In this document: positions 33,121 to 46,329 of the stretch, one piece after another
Layout of the letters: every line of letters begins with the position of its first letter
Numbering within the stretch: position 1 is the first letter of the stretch
Source: Diphasiastrum complanatum
Lineage: Eukaryota; Streptophyta; Lycopodiopsida; Lycopodiales; Lycopodiaceae
Length of the DNA: 64,000 nucleotides
Reading direction: 5' to 3'
Assembly: GCA_029204225.1 (NCBI GenBank)
Contig: CM055096.1
Span: 46,697,079 to 46,761,078 of the forward strand
The notes under the pieces: generated by a model
Seen by the model: only the letters and a program-made list of their open reading frames with translations
Databases searched by the model: none
Told to the model about the DNA's origin: nothing
Position numbers and translations under genes: made by a program

Positions 33121-36100
33121 GGGGCAAATCTTAAATGTTAAGACAACTACAACTTAGCCTTTATCTTTCAAACTCCATTGGCTGACCTCAACACATAGTA
33201 TTGCCTTTGCAAGGCAAGGCCAACAAAGTTGGTCCACCTCGAATCCTACAATACAATTGAAGAGAAGGGAGCTTGCACCAAGGCTATGGCCGCGCAAGGA
33301 GGGCTGAGAAACTAGGAATTCCACTAAAGAGATCCACACCAAGTGTGTGGAGCAATCCATCGCAATCAAAGGAGGGCAACAAGTTAAGAGGGTGGAAGGG
33401 TGGAGCAATAGCCGAGTGTAGGAAGGGCAGCAAGGAATTCAAAGTATGGCATAGATCAACATGCGCAAAGATGGTCATTACACACTTGAGGAGAGTTGTG
33501 TAAAGCTCAGACACTAGTGCCTAGCCTCGCATTCTCCACCTCCATCTTCATTCTATCTGATTTTAGAGGTAACTTTGTTAACTATTGGGAATTGCCTCTA
33601 GAAATCCTATAGGACATATTTTTGCAGTCCTAGAAATCTATGGGAGAACTGATGTTAGAGGTACTATCCACCAGCTCTCCACCATAATAGATTAATTTTC
33701 AATATGCTTAACCTTCAAGATTCTAGTAAATTTTTCCACTGTACCACCACCATAACATAAGTCTTGGCTCTACACGAATCATGTTCATCTTAATGTTTCT
33801 ACATGTTTGATCTGTGCGAGTAGAATTCTTGGCGATTAACTCCAAAATTCCTCCAAATTCCATCTTGTACTTCTTCAACAATCATCTTATCCTTGTGATT
33901 TTTTGCACTTTCTATTTCACCTTGATATGGACAAAAATAGAAGCTATCATTTTTTTTAAAAAAGAATGAGTTCTGTTATAGAACATACATCACATAATCT
34001 TTTGAAGACGAGGCACACAAGTTCACCACGAAGAGGCATCACTCATATATATCATTGACAATTAAAAAAAACACAAAAAGGACAAATAAGTGGATAAATA
34101 CTTCAAATTGTGAAAATCCACCCTGTAAGTGAATATGAATGTGGAGATAATCGCAAAAATATCAAATTCCATTCACACAATTATTTTTGGTCTTTGCGAG
34201 CAAGATTTCTACACGTCTCAATCCATACTAAACATACTTCGAAACAACTAAACCTAGAAAATGTCTTTATCAAGAAGTTTGTTATCAAACAATGTATTAC
34301 ATTTCTCAAAATATTGAAGGTGGCGTAGGCTTTTCTTCAGTTGGCACATCACCAATAAATAAATGAATGCTTTTTTCTAGAAAAACACTATTAGAGGTTA
34401 GATACTCTCATCATGATTTTAATAAGTTGGTCTTCAAAAAATCCAACAAGATGTCACTCTTTTAACCATTCTTATACGATGCTAACAACATGAAAACAAT
34501 GCATAATAGCAAACAGTGATGACTAACATCCCAATTTTTCTACTCTATGATTAGTGAACAAAATTTCAAAATAATGTCCCACTTCAACGGACAATTATTC
34601 TTGACAAAAATAGAATGTTTATTGATTGGAGCCATTCCACATGATTGTTATAACAACACGCAAGCATGATGGTTTGACAATCGTACATATTCCAACAAAT
34701 TGCATCTATACCACAAATATACTTGTAAAGCACAATACCTTTAGTATAAATAGCTGCTCATAGTCATCTGAATATAGAGATCATTTGATCACTTTCAATC
34801 AACTTATTCAAATTATTGCTAGCAACGCTTTACTAATTATTAGCAAATGTGCATTTTTCATACAAAGTTATCAAATACTCGGAGACAATTTAGAGTACAT
34901 GGTTTTATCCATCTTTGTACTCACATTATCTAATTTGTACATTTACTTACCAAATCAATCTGCCTTTCCGTGTTATGTCAAAATAAATGTCTCGTGAGGT
35001 TTGTTGGTTAGATAAGCTCTTCGTTTGCTAGCGACCTTCTTGGATTTAGTCTTTCAGGATCATGAAGCAATATTGTTATGGTTGCAACATTATAATTCAT
35101 CATTAGAAGCAAAAACATAGATTTGGAATTAAAAATCAATAAATTAATAAATGTAAGCAAGTAGACAACTCAGGTTTGGCATTTGCTTTGTATATTTTCA
35201 TTGAGGTGATAACAAAATCGAACATTAACATGTTAACGCTAGTCAAAACAAGTGTCCCATCTGTAACTCATTTGCTTCCAACATTCAAAGTTACTTGCAA
35301 TCCATGATCTAGATGCTAATTGAAATACATCACCTTCCCTCGTCTCAATAAGTTTCCTTTCATGGAGAAACCATGAAATCTAGATTCTCGTTTTTTAACT
35401 TGTATTACTATTCATTATTCAAGTGCATGCAAAATTTCAATCAAATGACCCATGCATGGATTATTATTGTTAAAACTTCTTGGAATAGTTTCAAACCACC
35501 AACTTAATATCATCTAAACACTTCAAAGACCAAGACAAATTTGAAATATTTTGACAATGACCCTCTTTATGAAGCTGAGCACCTGCAACATCATCATGGG
35601 AACCAACTGCAAGCTTAACGCTGAGTAATATAAAAGCGATATAACACCATTGTGTCATGTATTGGACAGTTTAGAAGAGTCAAATTACAACCAAGCAAGA
35701 GAATCCAAAATGTACTTTCTGCTCACATAAGTGTATATACATATACATCCACACATGAAATTTCTTTCTAACAGCTAGGTGATAATGTCAGTAGAAGATT
35801 GCACCCTTTTTCACTAGTACCTCTTCATATAATGAACATAGAATTTCATAGCTGACCAGAAAATAGTATGTTTCAGAGCCGAAGACCGCTTGCATAAGAA
35901 AGAGTCCTAAGATCAACTCTTCTTGATGAATAAATCAGGCTAAAACTGACGCAGACATACAATAATTAGAAATGTTGACCAAACAGTTTCCATATTGTTC
36001 CCTCAAACTACAAAAACTGCTAGATCTTGCCTACATTCACTTTCAGGCTAAAAAACTTGGAAGCTGTTTGTACATTTCTAAGGAGCTTGTCAAATGCCCC

Positions 36101-36355
36101 CCTTGGTCAGTGAAAGGACAACTTGCAAGGATGGTGTACAAAATGACAAATTACCTCCTGATCCCTACAAGGTCGAACGCTTCATCAACAAATGCCTAAA
36201 AATACCTATCTTACAAAGACCATATCAGCCTTTTTACTACTAGCAAGGCAGATTATTATCCATGTGCTTTGCTGCAAAGTTGTAAAAAAGCTAATAAACA
36301 TAGTAAGATGCTTACATAAGAGTTTTGACTAGATTGAGTTGACATGCGGCTTCAC
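33121..36355. other. Intergenic, AT-rich
   Basis: No domain-bearing frames, LTRs or PBS seen. It lies 3' of the HVA22-like gene, so the first few hundred bases below 36355 likely hold that gene's 3' UTR. Confidence 0.5.
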
Positions 36356-39023
36356 CTAATACCTCTCCTGCTGCTCTTTTATTGGGCTTGGTAGATTATT
36401 GGCTACTTCCTCTGCTGGCTAAACCACAGAAGAACAAAGTCAATAACTGAATAAAAGCTAAATCTCTTGCAGTTTTTTATTCCAATCAGATCCCAAAAAA
36501 AGGGAATACTAAATTCAGAACTAGAGTGTGTTACCCTACAAGTGCTATATACTTTGTGTCGTGTTCACCGTTAAGACAGGGCTCAAAATTACTGGAAGGT
36601 GCCATCGATCAGCAAAATGCGAAGTATCTCCATGAACGCTAACAAAAACAAAGACAACTCACCATTTCCATGTTTTTTTCAAGGGCCTCTTCTCCATTTT
36701 CTTCGATGAAGCGTTCAGTTGATGCTGGAGCTTCAGGACTAACGAAATCCAAAACATCTGACTTGTCCGCTGTGAGATTCTTTCCAGGTGTGTCTTCTGT
36801 TAATCTCTTCCCAGATTGTTCCTGAAGTTTCTGGACATGTTTGCGAATAATGTGCACATACACGAATGCAGCACCTTGAAACTGTGGCAATACTAACCAG
36901 CTTATGATTGCCAACTTGATGAATGGCCAAACTGGGATCCTACATTCACACTTGTTTCAAAGTTAGATTGCAAGCACCATGAAACAAGTTTAATTTGGTG
37001 AAACATATTAGCATTTGGAATACAAACATGACAATTTTTTAAAATATAAAACAGAATCTGCAAAATTTTGAATCTTGCTAAACAAAAAGTAAAGTTTGTA
37101 GCAAAGCTGAACAGATCCATCAAAATTAACTCCTTACCATGCTAAAGCATTTCCTGCCGCAAGCTCAAAAAGCTCCAGGAAGGAGTACAGCATCCAATAT
37201 GTAAGCCATTGTTCATCATCTTCTTTACTTGGGCCTTCAAGAGCTTTAATTGATGCATACCTATGGCACAACAATTTTTCTCATTAATGGACTCGTATAT
37301 TCTCACCCAACACTTCAGAATTAGCAACCCTTTGACTAGCCAAAAGAGAGAAAAACGAGTTGCAAAAGGTTCGTACTATGTCAAAACCAGCTGATAATTA
37401 GCACAAAACTGTTTCTGCTTGACTAGAGGAATTTAGTTCTTCAAATTTTAACTGTCAAAATTCTGTTTGAAAAAGAATAGCAATGCTAACCCTATAAGAA
37501 GAAACTGGCAATAATAGACTGTTACAGTCCACTGGAAAGAGAGAAATTTCCAACTTACAATGGATAAAGGAGAGTAGCTGTAGGCCTGCCACATTAAAAT
37601 CTCAGAATTAGATTCATCTTAAGACTTCACAGTTGAATATAAAACACATTATTTCTATTACAAAATTCATTCGCTACTTACAAATCGGTATTCATTGTGA
37701 AACTTTGCTCAATCGTCTCTTGTTTTCAAACGTGCAATCCTTGCATGTACTCATAACACATGTCCAAAAATCTAAGAACGTAATTGCTATAACTTTCAGA
37801 TCTTAAATATTAATCTCAATCGGCTTCCTAATGGCTGATATTAATATCTGGTTTGAATTAACAGTCGTATCACTGCTTTTTCTTTAGAAAATTGAAGTGC
37901 ACCTCCGCCTCTCTCGATATTGAGAATTTTCTTGCCTCCTGAAGTAAAAGGGGACCACATGTGAGCTTCTACAAACATGTCCTTGAATTCACAGGTGATC
38001 AAAGAAAGCCCATCAGCTTCTGCTAGTTCAAACAAAAACTCCTTAAAAACAGGAGTTTTTAGGTATTATCTTGTTACCAAGCTATAATGTAAACTCCTGA
38101 CAACATAGAAATTGCCTGTGTTGTCAAAACGTAAGCTCCTCTGCTATATGTTTTCCAGAACCACGAGGACTGTCTCAGAACTGAAAATGAAAGAGACACT
38201 AATGGTGATGATTCTGCTCTATATCTCAGCTTGCAGATTGTTTTGATCACCATTTCGTAACACCTAATCATATTATGTACACAACACTACGATCCAGCGC
38301 CTCCTTTGACTAGATTCAGTTTCTAAAAACGCTCTTCCGATCTATGAGCACTTGTTACTTTACTACATGAAACTACCTCTATGTTGCGAAAATACTTATG
38401 AATACAAAATATTCTAGCAAAGTTTCCTCTCTGACATAATACGAACGGCTTCTAAGTTGACGTTATAAGAGTCTCGATCATTACTAAAATTAGCACTTAT
38501 TCTTAAACCTTGCAATATTTTTTGAAACTATTTGCATTCAAATTTTGCCCTATCCTATGCCTTCTCCATTGTTCCGCTTTTTCAAGCAAATCTAATGCTA
38601 ATCATTTGAAATTTATCTGACTCTTTCACCACCACCTATGCGTACATGCAGAAAATGCAAGAGGTGAAGACTAAACTTGCATTGAAAGATGCTCAGTCTG
38701 CCGATGCGCCAACTCCTAAACATGAGAACATGCTAGGTAAACATCAGCATGAAGACAATCGTACAAACCTCACCTTTAATCCTTAAACTAACCAACAAAA
38801 ATACAAAATTCTTCACCGAAACAGCAGCTTGCAAATGCAAAACTCACTTCCATCAAAACATCCAATCCCACAGAAAACTAGAACCTCACTCAGCATCACA
38901 CAAACCACGCAAAATGCATGAGTGACGAAACTGAAAGAGACAAGACGAACAAAGGAAGAAAGAAAACAGGAAAACGTACCCAGTGAAGCTCACCGCTGTC
39001 CGCAGAACCATCCACAAGCTCAT
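36356..39023 (-). CDS. HVA22-like protein (TB2/DP1/REEP family), five exons
   Basis: Exons 39023-38980, 37585-37559, 37260-37138, 36939-36663 and 36418-36356, all with GT-AG borders and matching phases, give an intact 177-residue protein. The N-terminus MSLWMVLRTAVSFTG leads to LLYPLYASIKALEGPSKEDD, QWLTYWMLYSFLELFEL, AWIPVWPFIKLAIISWLVLP and FQGAAFVYVHIIRKHV: the TB2/DP1/HVA22 domain, with two paired hydrophobic hairpins. A hydrophilic tail follows, rich in Glu/Lys. Family members are endoplasmic-reticulum membrane-shaping proteins; plant HVA22 genes are often induced by ABA and stress, but no such element is proven here. It resembles the HVA22a-f group more than i/j/k. Introns are free of recognised transposons. 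Confidence 0.95.
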
Positions 39024-39135
39024 CCTGCCTCGCTTTGCTTTGTTCCACGATCCCGATCGATCGATCGATCGATCTCGCTCGCTCCCTCCCTCTCTTCTGT
39101 CTCGCTCCCTCCCTCCCTGTTTCATATATGCACAT
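39024..39135 (-). promoter_or_regulatory. HVA22-like 5' UTR and core promoter
   Basis: The leader holds (GATC)n at 39055-39074 and a pyrimidine/purine-rich CTCC tract. A TATA-like CATATATG lies at about 39122-39129. Confidence 0.5.
39055..39074. repeat. (GATC)5 tetranucleotide repeat
   Basis: Five tandem GATC units in the 5' UTR of the HVA22-like gene. Confidence 0.95.
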
Positions 39136-39339
39136 GAGAATACGAAAAGAGGTCTAGAAGAGGTGGCTTCATGTAAAGGCGAAACGTGGCTTCATTTTTT
39201 TCTCTTTTCTTTATTCATGTGAGGAGCGCCACGTGGGTCTCAATGCATGACCAATCACCAATTCCCACCTTCACCACTCTGGGGCAACACCCTCTCGCGG
39301 GTATATTTATTTGAATGCGAGAATGTCAGCAGTGATAGA

Positions 39340-39530
39340 CAAAACGCGTTTTATGCGTTTTTGTTAGTCAGAGTGGTAGACAAAACACATACGATGTGTT
39401 TTGGTTGAGCCACGTCTACCTTAGGGTTAGTGATCAACTCTGGTCAACGAAAAATGCGTTTTGGTTGGGCCACATCTATTTTAGGGTTGTGACTGACTCA
39501 GGTCAATGGAACTTTATGGATGGACACAGG
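39340..39530. repeat. Imperfect direct repeats upstream of HVA22-like gene
   Basis: The phrase TG(T/C)GTTTTGGTTG(A/G)GCCAC followed by TTAGGGTT and CT(G/C)(A)GGTCAA occurs twice (about 39392 and 39452). Related GACAAAAC(G/A)C words precede it. Perhaps a fragment of a repeat. Confidence 0.6.
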
Positions 39531-39719
39531 TGTTTCAATATGTCCCATAACATATCGTGGTGAAAGTTCACATATATGGTGGTTGTTTGAGCTTCTTGTA
39601 AAATGCATGAATAGATGCAACCTTCAAAATGAATAGCGTGAAAAGCTAAAGTTTTTGTGAAATTAGAGTTTTGAGGAGAAAAAATAGCGATACATATTGA
39701 GGTGTGAGATAGTCCATTA

Positions 39720-39905
39720 TGCATACATATATCTTTTCACATGCCAACCGAGTTAAATTCTCCATACATATATCTTCTCACGCGGGTGAGTTGGTGTATA
39801 TTCTTGAATTTGGCTCGCCAGCCCAACTTTGATTGTTCATACACATATCTTCTCACACGTGGTGAGTTAGTGCATCATGCTCAAGTTGGGGCTCGCTCAC
39901 CCAAG
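39720..39905. repeat. Threefold ATATCTTCTCAC-type repeat
   Basis: CATA(C/CA)ATATCTT(T/C)TCAC recurs at about 39722, 39762 and 39840, the last two followed by GGTGAGTT(G/A)GTG. Confidence 0.6.
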
Positions 39906-41740
39906 TTTGATTAACTATGATTCCATGAGTAGTTAATACCAAGAAGCATTCTTCATACTTATAACAAGTTTGCTTTGCTTTTTGGTGTAGGATTTTTTCA
40001 ACATGAGTAGAATAGGCCAAGAAATTCTTTCTTTATTAAATAAGGTCGTAAGTCTCTAGATCACATTCTGGTTCTAGCACATTATAAATTTCTTTTGAAA
40101 AATGATTTTAGTTCAGATTTAGCATAAAAGAATATTCACAATAAATTCCAAGCTGGTTTCATTATTGCTTTGTGTGTGGATGATGTCCAAATACTTTTGC
40201 AATAACTTGGATATTTGAGTATCGAAATACATTCAAGCTACCAATCATTAAGTTCACACACCTCAAATTTTGCGATTTTGCTCAATCTTGGGGGTGATTT
40301 ATCCAACTAAATTGTGCTCTGTGATCAATATGGATTTTATAGGCCCATAGAAACACGAATACATAGAGGGTGTATCTCCACAATCTATTGTAAATCGATC
40401 ACCTTGGATCAATAAGATTTGGCTAGTCTTTGAAGCTCATCTCTAATGATGTATCTATAGTCTTCTCATGGATGTCTACTTTGGTACGAGCTATGATAAG
40501 GAATTAGTCCTCATGTGAGTACTCTGGTAGTGGATCTAAGTTTGATGGGCTCAATATTATGCAATTGATAGGGGCAACATTTGTGAGTCTCCAAATTAGA
40601 TCATTTGTCAACTCGTATACCTCTAAGTGACTCCCATCAACAGAGTGTCATATACTAAATAATCTATCCCTAGTTTATAGGTGTTTATGAAGATTGTGAG
40701 AGCAGAAATGATATTTAGGTATTTCTCTCCTAATCAATAGGTAGAAGTGCCCAGGTAAATGTAGTTCATGTAGGCCTAGATCTATCATGTGAGTCCTGAG
40801 ATTAATATCACCTTGACCAAACTCTATAAGTGGATGAATCGAGATGGTAGGGCTTCCCATGTACTATTGATGTGGAAGTATATAGTGATTATCACTCTGT
40901 ATCCTTCATTATCTACTTCTACTACTAGATCTCATGTTTGTAGTATTTGCTACTCACACATCCATCTGTTAAATTTGGCAGTTATTTTTTGTTATATTTT
41001 TGTTGTTGTGCTTATCATTTGGAAACTTTGTGCTTTTGGAGCTAAATTTGCTTAAATTCTAAAAGATAGTTAAATTGAGGTTTAATTGGAATCCACACCA
41101 ACTAGAGTTTCAAAAAACCCAAGGCAAGAAACAATGAAGAAGATTTAAATCTCGCTTATCAAATTAGCCTAGAGGAACACGACCCCACACACCTCATAGA
41201 AAGAATTTTGCTTCATATTCTATTTTCTCTCCCTGCAACAATCATGATGAGTATAGACTTTAATCTATAAAGTATAGAATACAAGCTATAAATCAATAAA
41301 ATCTATAAGAGGTGGTGTTGCATGACTACTGTAATTTATTGTGCTTGCAATTGAATGTGTGAGTTGGTGGCGATTGTTTGGTGCTCAATTGATGGGCTAG
41401 CAAGTATATCTAATCATCAATGTTGTATTATGTGAAATAAATGCCTAATTCAAACACTTAAGAATGTCCTTGCTAGAAAAAAACCCTTCAGAGTTATTCT
41501 TGTTGATGATGGATGAGGATCGACATATCACTTGTGTACTCTTTTGATGTATCAATATTCGAAATGGCCATATTTGAGTAGGGGCTTTTTGCCACCCAAA
41601 ATTTTTTGTTCTAAATCATGAGTCTCAACAAAAAGTCACTGAGAGCCTTAGCAACACCAACAAAATAAATTGACAATGCAAACAAAAAAAGGAAGTGGAG
41701 AAATCATAGAGTAGAAAAGACCAATTAGGGATACACGGAG
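39906..41740. other. Intergenic; possible decayed coding remnant
   Basis: A minus frame at 40675-40860 and its neighbours reads protein-like but matches no domain I know. No LTR or splice pattern. I would not call a gene. Confidence 0.3.
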
Positions 41741-41744
41741 TTTG

Positions 41745-42160
41745 ACAACAGTGTCGGAAATTTTCTCTCATTACAAAACCCGACACTATCGCCTTTTTGC
41801 TACAGTCAATTTTCTCTTAAAGCGACACTGTCAAAAATTGCAAGTAAAAATATAGTGTCACGTTTTTCGCATTTTTCGCTTGTTAGGAGTTTCGAGTAAA
41901 AATGTAGTGTCGCATTTTTCGCCTGTCAAGAATTACGACTAAAAATGTAGTGTCGCATTTTTGCATTTTTCATAGTGCCTCAAATGTTAAGAAAATAACT
42001 TTGGCAAAGTGTGGGGCTACCCCAATATTCAAGAAATGAGATTTTGCGACACAGTCGCATTTCTCACAAAAGTCGCATTTTTTGCTTGTGGCAGTTTAAG
42101 TTCATTTCTACAGAGTGTCGCATTTTTTTGTCTGTGATAGTTACGTTCATTTTTGCAGAG
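41745..42160. repeat. Repeats of GTGTCGCATTTTTCGC-type unit
   Basis: At least six copies of (A)GTGTCGCATTTTT(C)GC with spacers of 40-70 bp (for example 41908, 41950, 42115). Probably internal repeats of an LTR, since a copia fragment follows on the minus strand. Confidence 0.65.
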
Positions 42161-42175
42161 TGACAGTCAACTACA

Positions 42176-42893
42176 TCAAGAGAATCTGATAGGTCGACTA
42201 CATGGGTTTCCTTTGAGGTCTTGAAACTGATATTCGATGAAGATGACATTCCGGCTAGTGAATATCTTCGACTCAATGGGATCGAACAACTTGTAGGCTT
42301 GATCTGAAGTAGTGTAGCTGATAAAAACACATTTGATACTCTGGAAGTCGAGCTTCTTCCCTGAGATCATGAGGAATCTATGCAAAGCAATACATCCAAA
42401 AATCCGTAAGTTTGATACAAAAGGTTTGGTACATGTCCAAATTTCGAATGGTGTTTTGTCTGAGAGACCTTTAGTAGGACTGAATATAGGTTGTTTTTGA
42501 AACAGCTTCAACCTAGAAGGACTTCGAAAGTGTCGCATGTGATAACATGCACTTTGCCGATTCAACTAAGGTTCTATTCTTTCTCTCAGCAAGACCATTT
42601 GACTAAGGAGAATAGGAGGTAATGTATTGTAGTTCAATGCTGTTGCTAAGGCAATACTCCTTGAATTCGGTGGAGATGTATTATCCCCCGTTATTTGACC
42701 TCAGTACTTTGATTCGTTTGTCAGTTTGATTATTAGCATGCTCTTTGAATTGTCTGAATTTGATGAAAGCCTCTAATTTTTGTCTAATAAAATAAACAAC
42801 TGTTCTTCTGGAGAATTCGTCAATAAAAGTTATAAAATACTTTGCATCTAGCAATGATGGAGTTTGTGTGAAAGATTCAACTAGTTTGATCAT
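42176..42893 (-). pseudogene. Copia integrase fragment
   Basis: Minus frames 42681-42893 (KYFITFIDEFSRRTVVYF, IKVLRSNNGG) and 42176-42565 (ARTKPF-like linker, NLRIFGCIALHRF, CVFISYTTSDQAYKLFDP) are integrase core and its C-terminal extension. Frameshifts in between. Gag, RT and LTRs are absent. Confidence 0.85.
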
Positions 42894-43138
42894 ATTTGCT
42901 ATATTTTCAAATTTGGCATATTGAGGCCAACTTTGTTTTTAGACTTAGAGATTGACTTTTCAAAGTTCATTAGTCTAAATGTCATTTGAATAAACACTTT
43001 CTGAAAGTGTGAAAAAGTTAGAAGGCGAGTTTGAGTAGATTCAAATTTGAATGTTGGGTACTTTGAATCTAGACCCAAAAATAGTAGGGTTAGCATTTTG
43101 GAGGGAAAGCCAAGTGGCTAAATAGGGTTTGGACCTGT

Positions 43139-43514
43139 TATAAAAGGATGTAACTCATGGAGAGAGTGATCTTCTCTCTTCTCTATCTCATTTCATGCTT
43201 ATACATGGTTCTCTTGGGTTCTACTATCCATTGGTGCACTATACTTGTGATTGCATGCAATTTTCTGTGTAGAATGATCTATATTTGTTATTTTTGGATC
43301 TACACATGTGAAATACAGTAGCTTGCTAGTTTTGTATGGACAGCAATAGTAATTTATCATTTCATTCAAGTTTGATCAAGTTCTATCAGTGTTTGCATCT
43401 CATTTTGTGTGTAGATGCTGATTTTTCTACATTGGTGAGATTGGTAGTGTATTTATCTTTTTAACCAAAGATCTTTCAAGTGGATTGGATCTTAATGATC
43501 TGAAATCTTTCACA
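43139..43514 (+). repeat. Copia 5' LTR, right part
   Basis: A TATA box (GTTATAAAAGG, about 43137) and a leader end at TTTCACA (43514), immediately before a primer-binding site. The LTR's left border could not be fixed and no second copy is present. Confidence 0.6.
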
Positions 43515-43526
43515 TGGTATCAGAGC
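43515..43526 (+). other. Primer-binding site
   Basis: TGGTATCAGAGC directly after the LTR. Confidence 0.9.
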
Positions 43527-44113
43527 TTGTGTTTCAGGTTATGAAGGAGGAAATCGAATCTATCAATGATTTGGTGAAGATATCAAGGCTAGAGCATGCT
43601 AGAGAGGATTCTACACCAAAATCGAGTTTTTTGCTTTTGTAGATTGGATCTTTTGTAGATCAAAATCCTATATAGGTTTTCAAACTTGATAAATTATGAT
43701 TTTTGATTTCACATACTGGATTTGGCCGATTTTTGGATCATTGGATCCACCTTAGTGGTGGCTAATAGATTGCATATCAAATTTTCAGCATTTGCATGTA
43801 TATTTAGAATAGTCAATTTTTTATGATTTTGTCAAAACTCTAATTTTGATTAGATCTCTAGATAGTGAGGTTTATGGACTTCAATTGAGTGTGTTTCAAT
43901 CTTAAGTGACAAAAGTCATTAGATTGAGGATAGATCATAGGTTGATCATGATTCCATGATTCTATGTGCTGATTTGCTTGGTATAAGTGTTAGAAGAGAA
44001 TTTGTGAGATGGGTTCAAATCTTGGTGATTTCTTTTAAAAGCATTTGTTGTTGTTTAAATGAGTTCTTTGTGCATTGAAATAGGTTGAAATAGAAGATCA
44101 GGTCATAACTACA

Positions 44114-45134
44114 TGGCAACCTCAATTGGAGTCATGTTGGAAGCCAATGACAGGCTTACCTCAAGTAACTATTAATTGTGGAAAGTGAGGATGTCACTTC
44201 TTGAGATGAATGATATTTTGGATATTGTTGTAGGTTTGGAGGAGAGACCAGCAACACAACAAGATCAAGTGAGGTATGACAAGAGGGCCAAGAAGGCTCT
44301 ACACATGATAAAGATGAATGTTACCAATGAGCTTCTCAAGGAAGTTGGTAAGTGCACATCATCTTTGGAAGCTTGGGATTCATTGAAGAAGCTTTATGAA
44401 TCCAAGTTTACTTCTAGAGTGTTGACTCTAAGAAGACAAATCTTTTCTTGTTTGCAAAAGAATGAAGAAAGTCCAAGTACTTTTGTTTTGAGGATGAAAG
44501 CATTGAATGATGAGTTGGTTTGCATTGATGAAAGCATTAAGGAAGGAGAGCTTATTCAATTGATTCTTAATGGCTTGTTGGATGCTCATGCAAACATTGT
44601 TCAAAGTATTGATATTCAAAAGACTTTGCCAAGTTTGATGGATCTTCAAGAGATCTTGATCAATGAATAATATAGGCTTCAAGCAAGAGGTGGATTTACA
44701 TCGACGCTTCAAGAGGATGCTATGTTCGCAAAGGGCAAATTCAAGGGCAAAACCAAAAGTAAGTGGTCTAAAGGGCAAGATCAAGTGGATGCTTCTTCAA
44801 GTGGCAAAAAGAAGGATAGATCAAAGCTCACGTGCTTTTATAGGACACTTTGCAAGTGAGTCCTACAAGAAGACAAGAGATCAAGGGGACAAGCAAGGTA
44901 ATCTTACACTTGATGAGGATGGTTTGGATGTTCAAGATGCAAATGATGATTCTTTTGTGATATCTTCATGTATGCTTGCTAATGATAGAGATCTAGATCC
45001 TTGGTGGATTGATAGTGGAGCACATTCACACATGACCTTTCACAAAGAGTACTTCACTTCTTTGTTGGCATATGGAGATGACAAGAGGGTGATCTACACG
45101 GCCAATGATGGTGAGTGTGCAATCAAAGGGATGT
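44114..45134 (+). pseudogene. Copia gag and protease start, truncated
   Basis: From ATG 44114: MATSIGVMLEANDRLTSSNY, a stop, then the frame 44176-44670 (WKVRMSLLEM, AWDSLKKLYES, STFVLRMKALNDEL), like the gag at 11.5-12.2 kb. After a further frameshift comes a Lys-rich basic region and the protease motif WWIDSGAHSHM (about 45001-45033). Sequence homology ends abruptly near 45134, where a different, minus-strand element begins. Confidence 0.85.
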
Positions 45135-45842
45135 CAGAAATGGTGAAGTCCTGCAACTTTGTCACAACACGAACAAGAAATGAAATTCGAATGAGAACAA
45201 TTCACGACAGTCAACGTCCCTTTACTCGAAGCACGAAGTCAAGATCGTAAACACACCTCCAGGACTGCAAACCGCAAAGGGACGCAAAACGAAAAACTAC
45301 AAAACAAACGAAGAAGAATCTTTCGCATTGCCAACTGGCAGCTCAACGGGCTTCACGCCCAGCTGAAATGAATAGCAACGATGGAGACTGACTAACTAGT
45401 TGATTAGCGTTAACTAGTCCTGTGATTCTACGTCTAGCTATCCTATAAGAGTCCACACAGTGGAGGTATAAACTATCCTCTCTGGATCACAAAAAGTAAT
45501 TAGAAAACAGAGATCTGTAAGTGACAAAGAGAGACGTAGCGAGTAGAGCAGGAAAGTAAAAGTACTAGAGCTGTGTATGAAAGTCACAAATGATAATTGG
45601 ATCCATTCAGCTTGTCTACAATAAGACCAACTTTACTTTGAGAATCCATCTGGAACTTAGTCTGTCGATTGTATCAATGACGCTATTATGTAGAGACACC
45701 AAAATCGGAAATCAATTCTTTGATATTGAAAGGTTGGAAGGAACTAAAGAGTTTGATATCAATTTGAATTCGCAAAAGATATCAAGTATTAGAGCTTTTG
45801 TTCTGATATCGAAATAGTATTAGGCCTTGAAGAAGAATCAAT
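45135..45842 (-). other. Leader of a minus-strand copia element, truncated
   Basis: Lies internal to the primer-binding site at 45843-45854. No gag coding recognised; short frames only. Confidence 0.45.
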
Positions 45843-45854
45843 GCTCTGATACCA
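45843..45854 (-). other. Primer-binding site, minus strand
   Basis: TGGTATCAGAGC read on the minus strand, abutting the LTR that begins at 45855. Confidence 0.88.
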
Positions 45855-46315
45855 TGTCGACAATAGGTAGATAATGCAAAACTTCCTACTTGCAATGCAT
45901 GACTACGCCTATCAAAAATTGAACAAAGCAGTAGTGATGGAAATCACGTTCAATCTTTAGCAACTAGCTTTAGCTAGATACTAAGTGATTACGTAGCCAA
46001 ACATAAAGTATTAAATTCTCAAACAATTTCTATCAGTTACAAAAGCAATACAGAGATGCATGCATTCTGACATATATTGAACACAATAAGAAATAGTATT
46101 GATTCAGGAAAAACAAAAACTGATGCTAATGAGTGCAAGACAATAGCGAATAGAAATTGTGCACTCTAAGCTGTCTCTGAGTAATTGAGAAAAAATCTGA
46201 TAATATGCAGCTCTGTTGATAAGCAGTAGCACAATAGCAACTCTAAAATAAATCTCTAAAAGACTAAGCTAGAATGCTCAAGAGAGTTCAAGCTTGAAAG
46301 CTTGATAGTTAAACA
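45855..46315 (-). repeat. Copia LTR shared by two internal regions
   Basis: 461 bp from TGTCGACAATAG to GTTAAACA. A primer-binding site adjoins its left edge, so it acts as 5' LTR for the leftward region; RNase H coding adjoins its right edge, so it is also the 3' LTR of the rightward region. Confidence 0.7.
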
Positions 46316-46329
46316 CTGGGTTCTTCCCT

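Noticed and set aside
40675-40860. Host gene exon on minus strand
   Set aside because: Protein-like composition, but no recognisable domain, splice sites or neighbours to support it.
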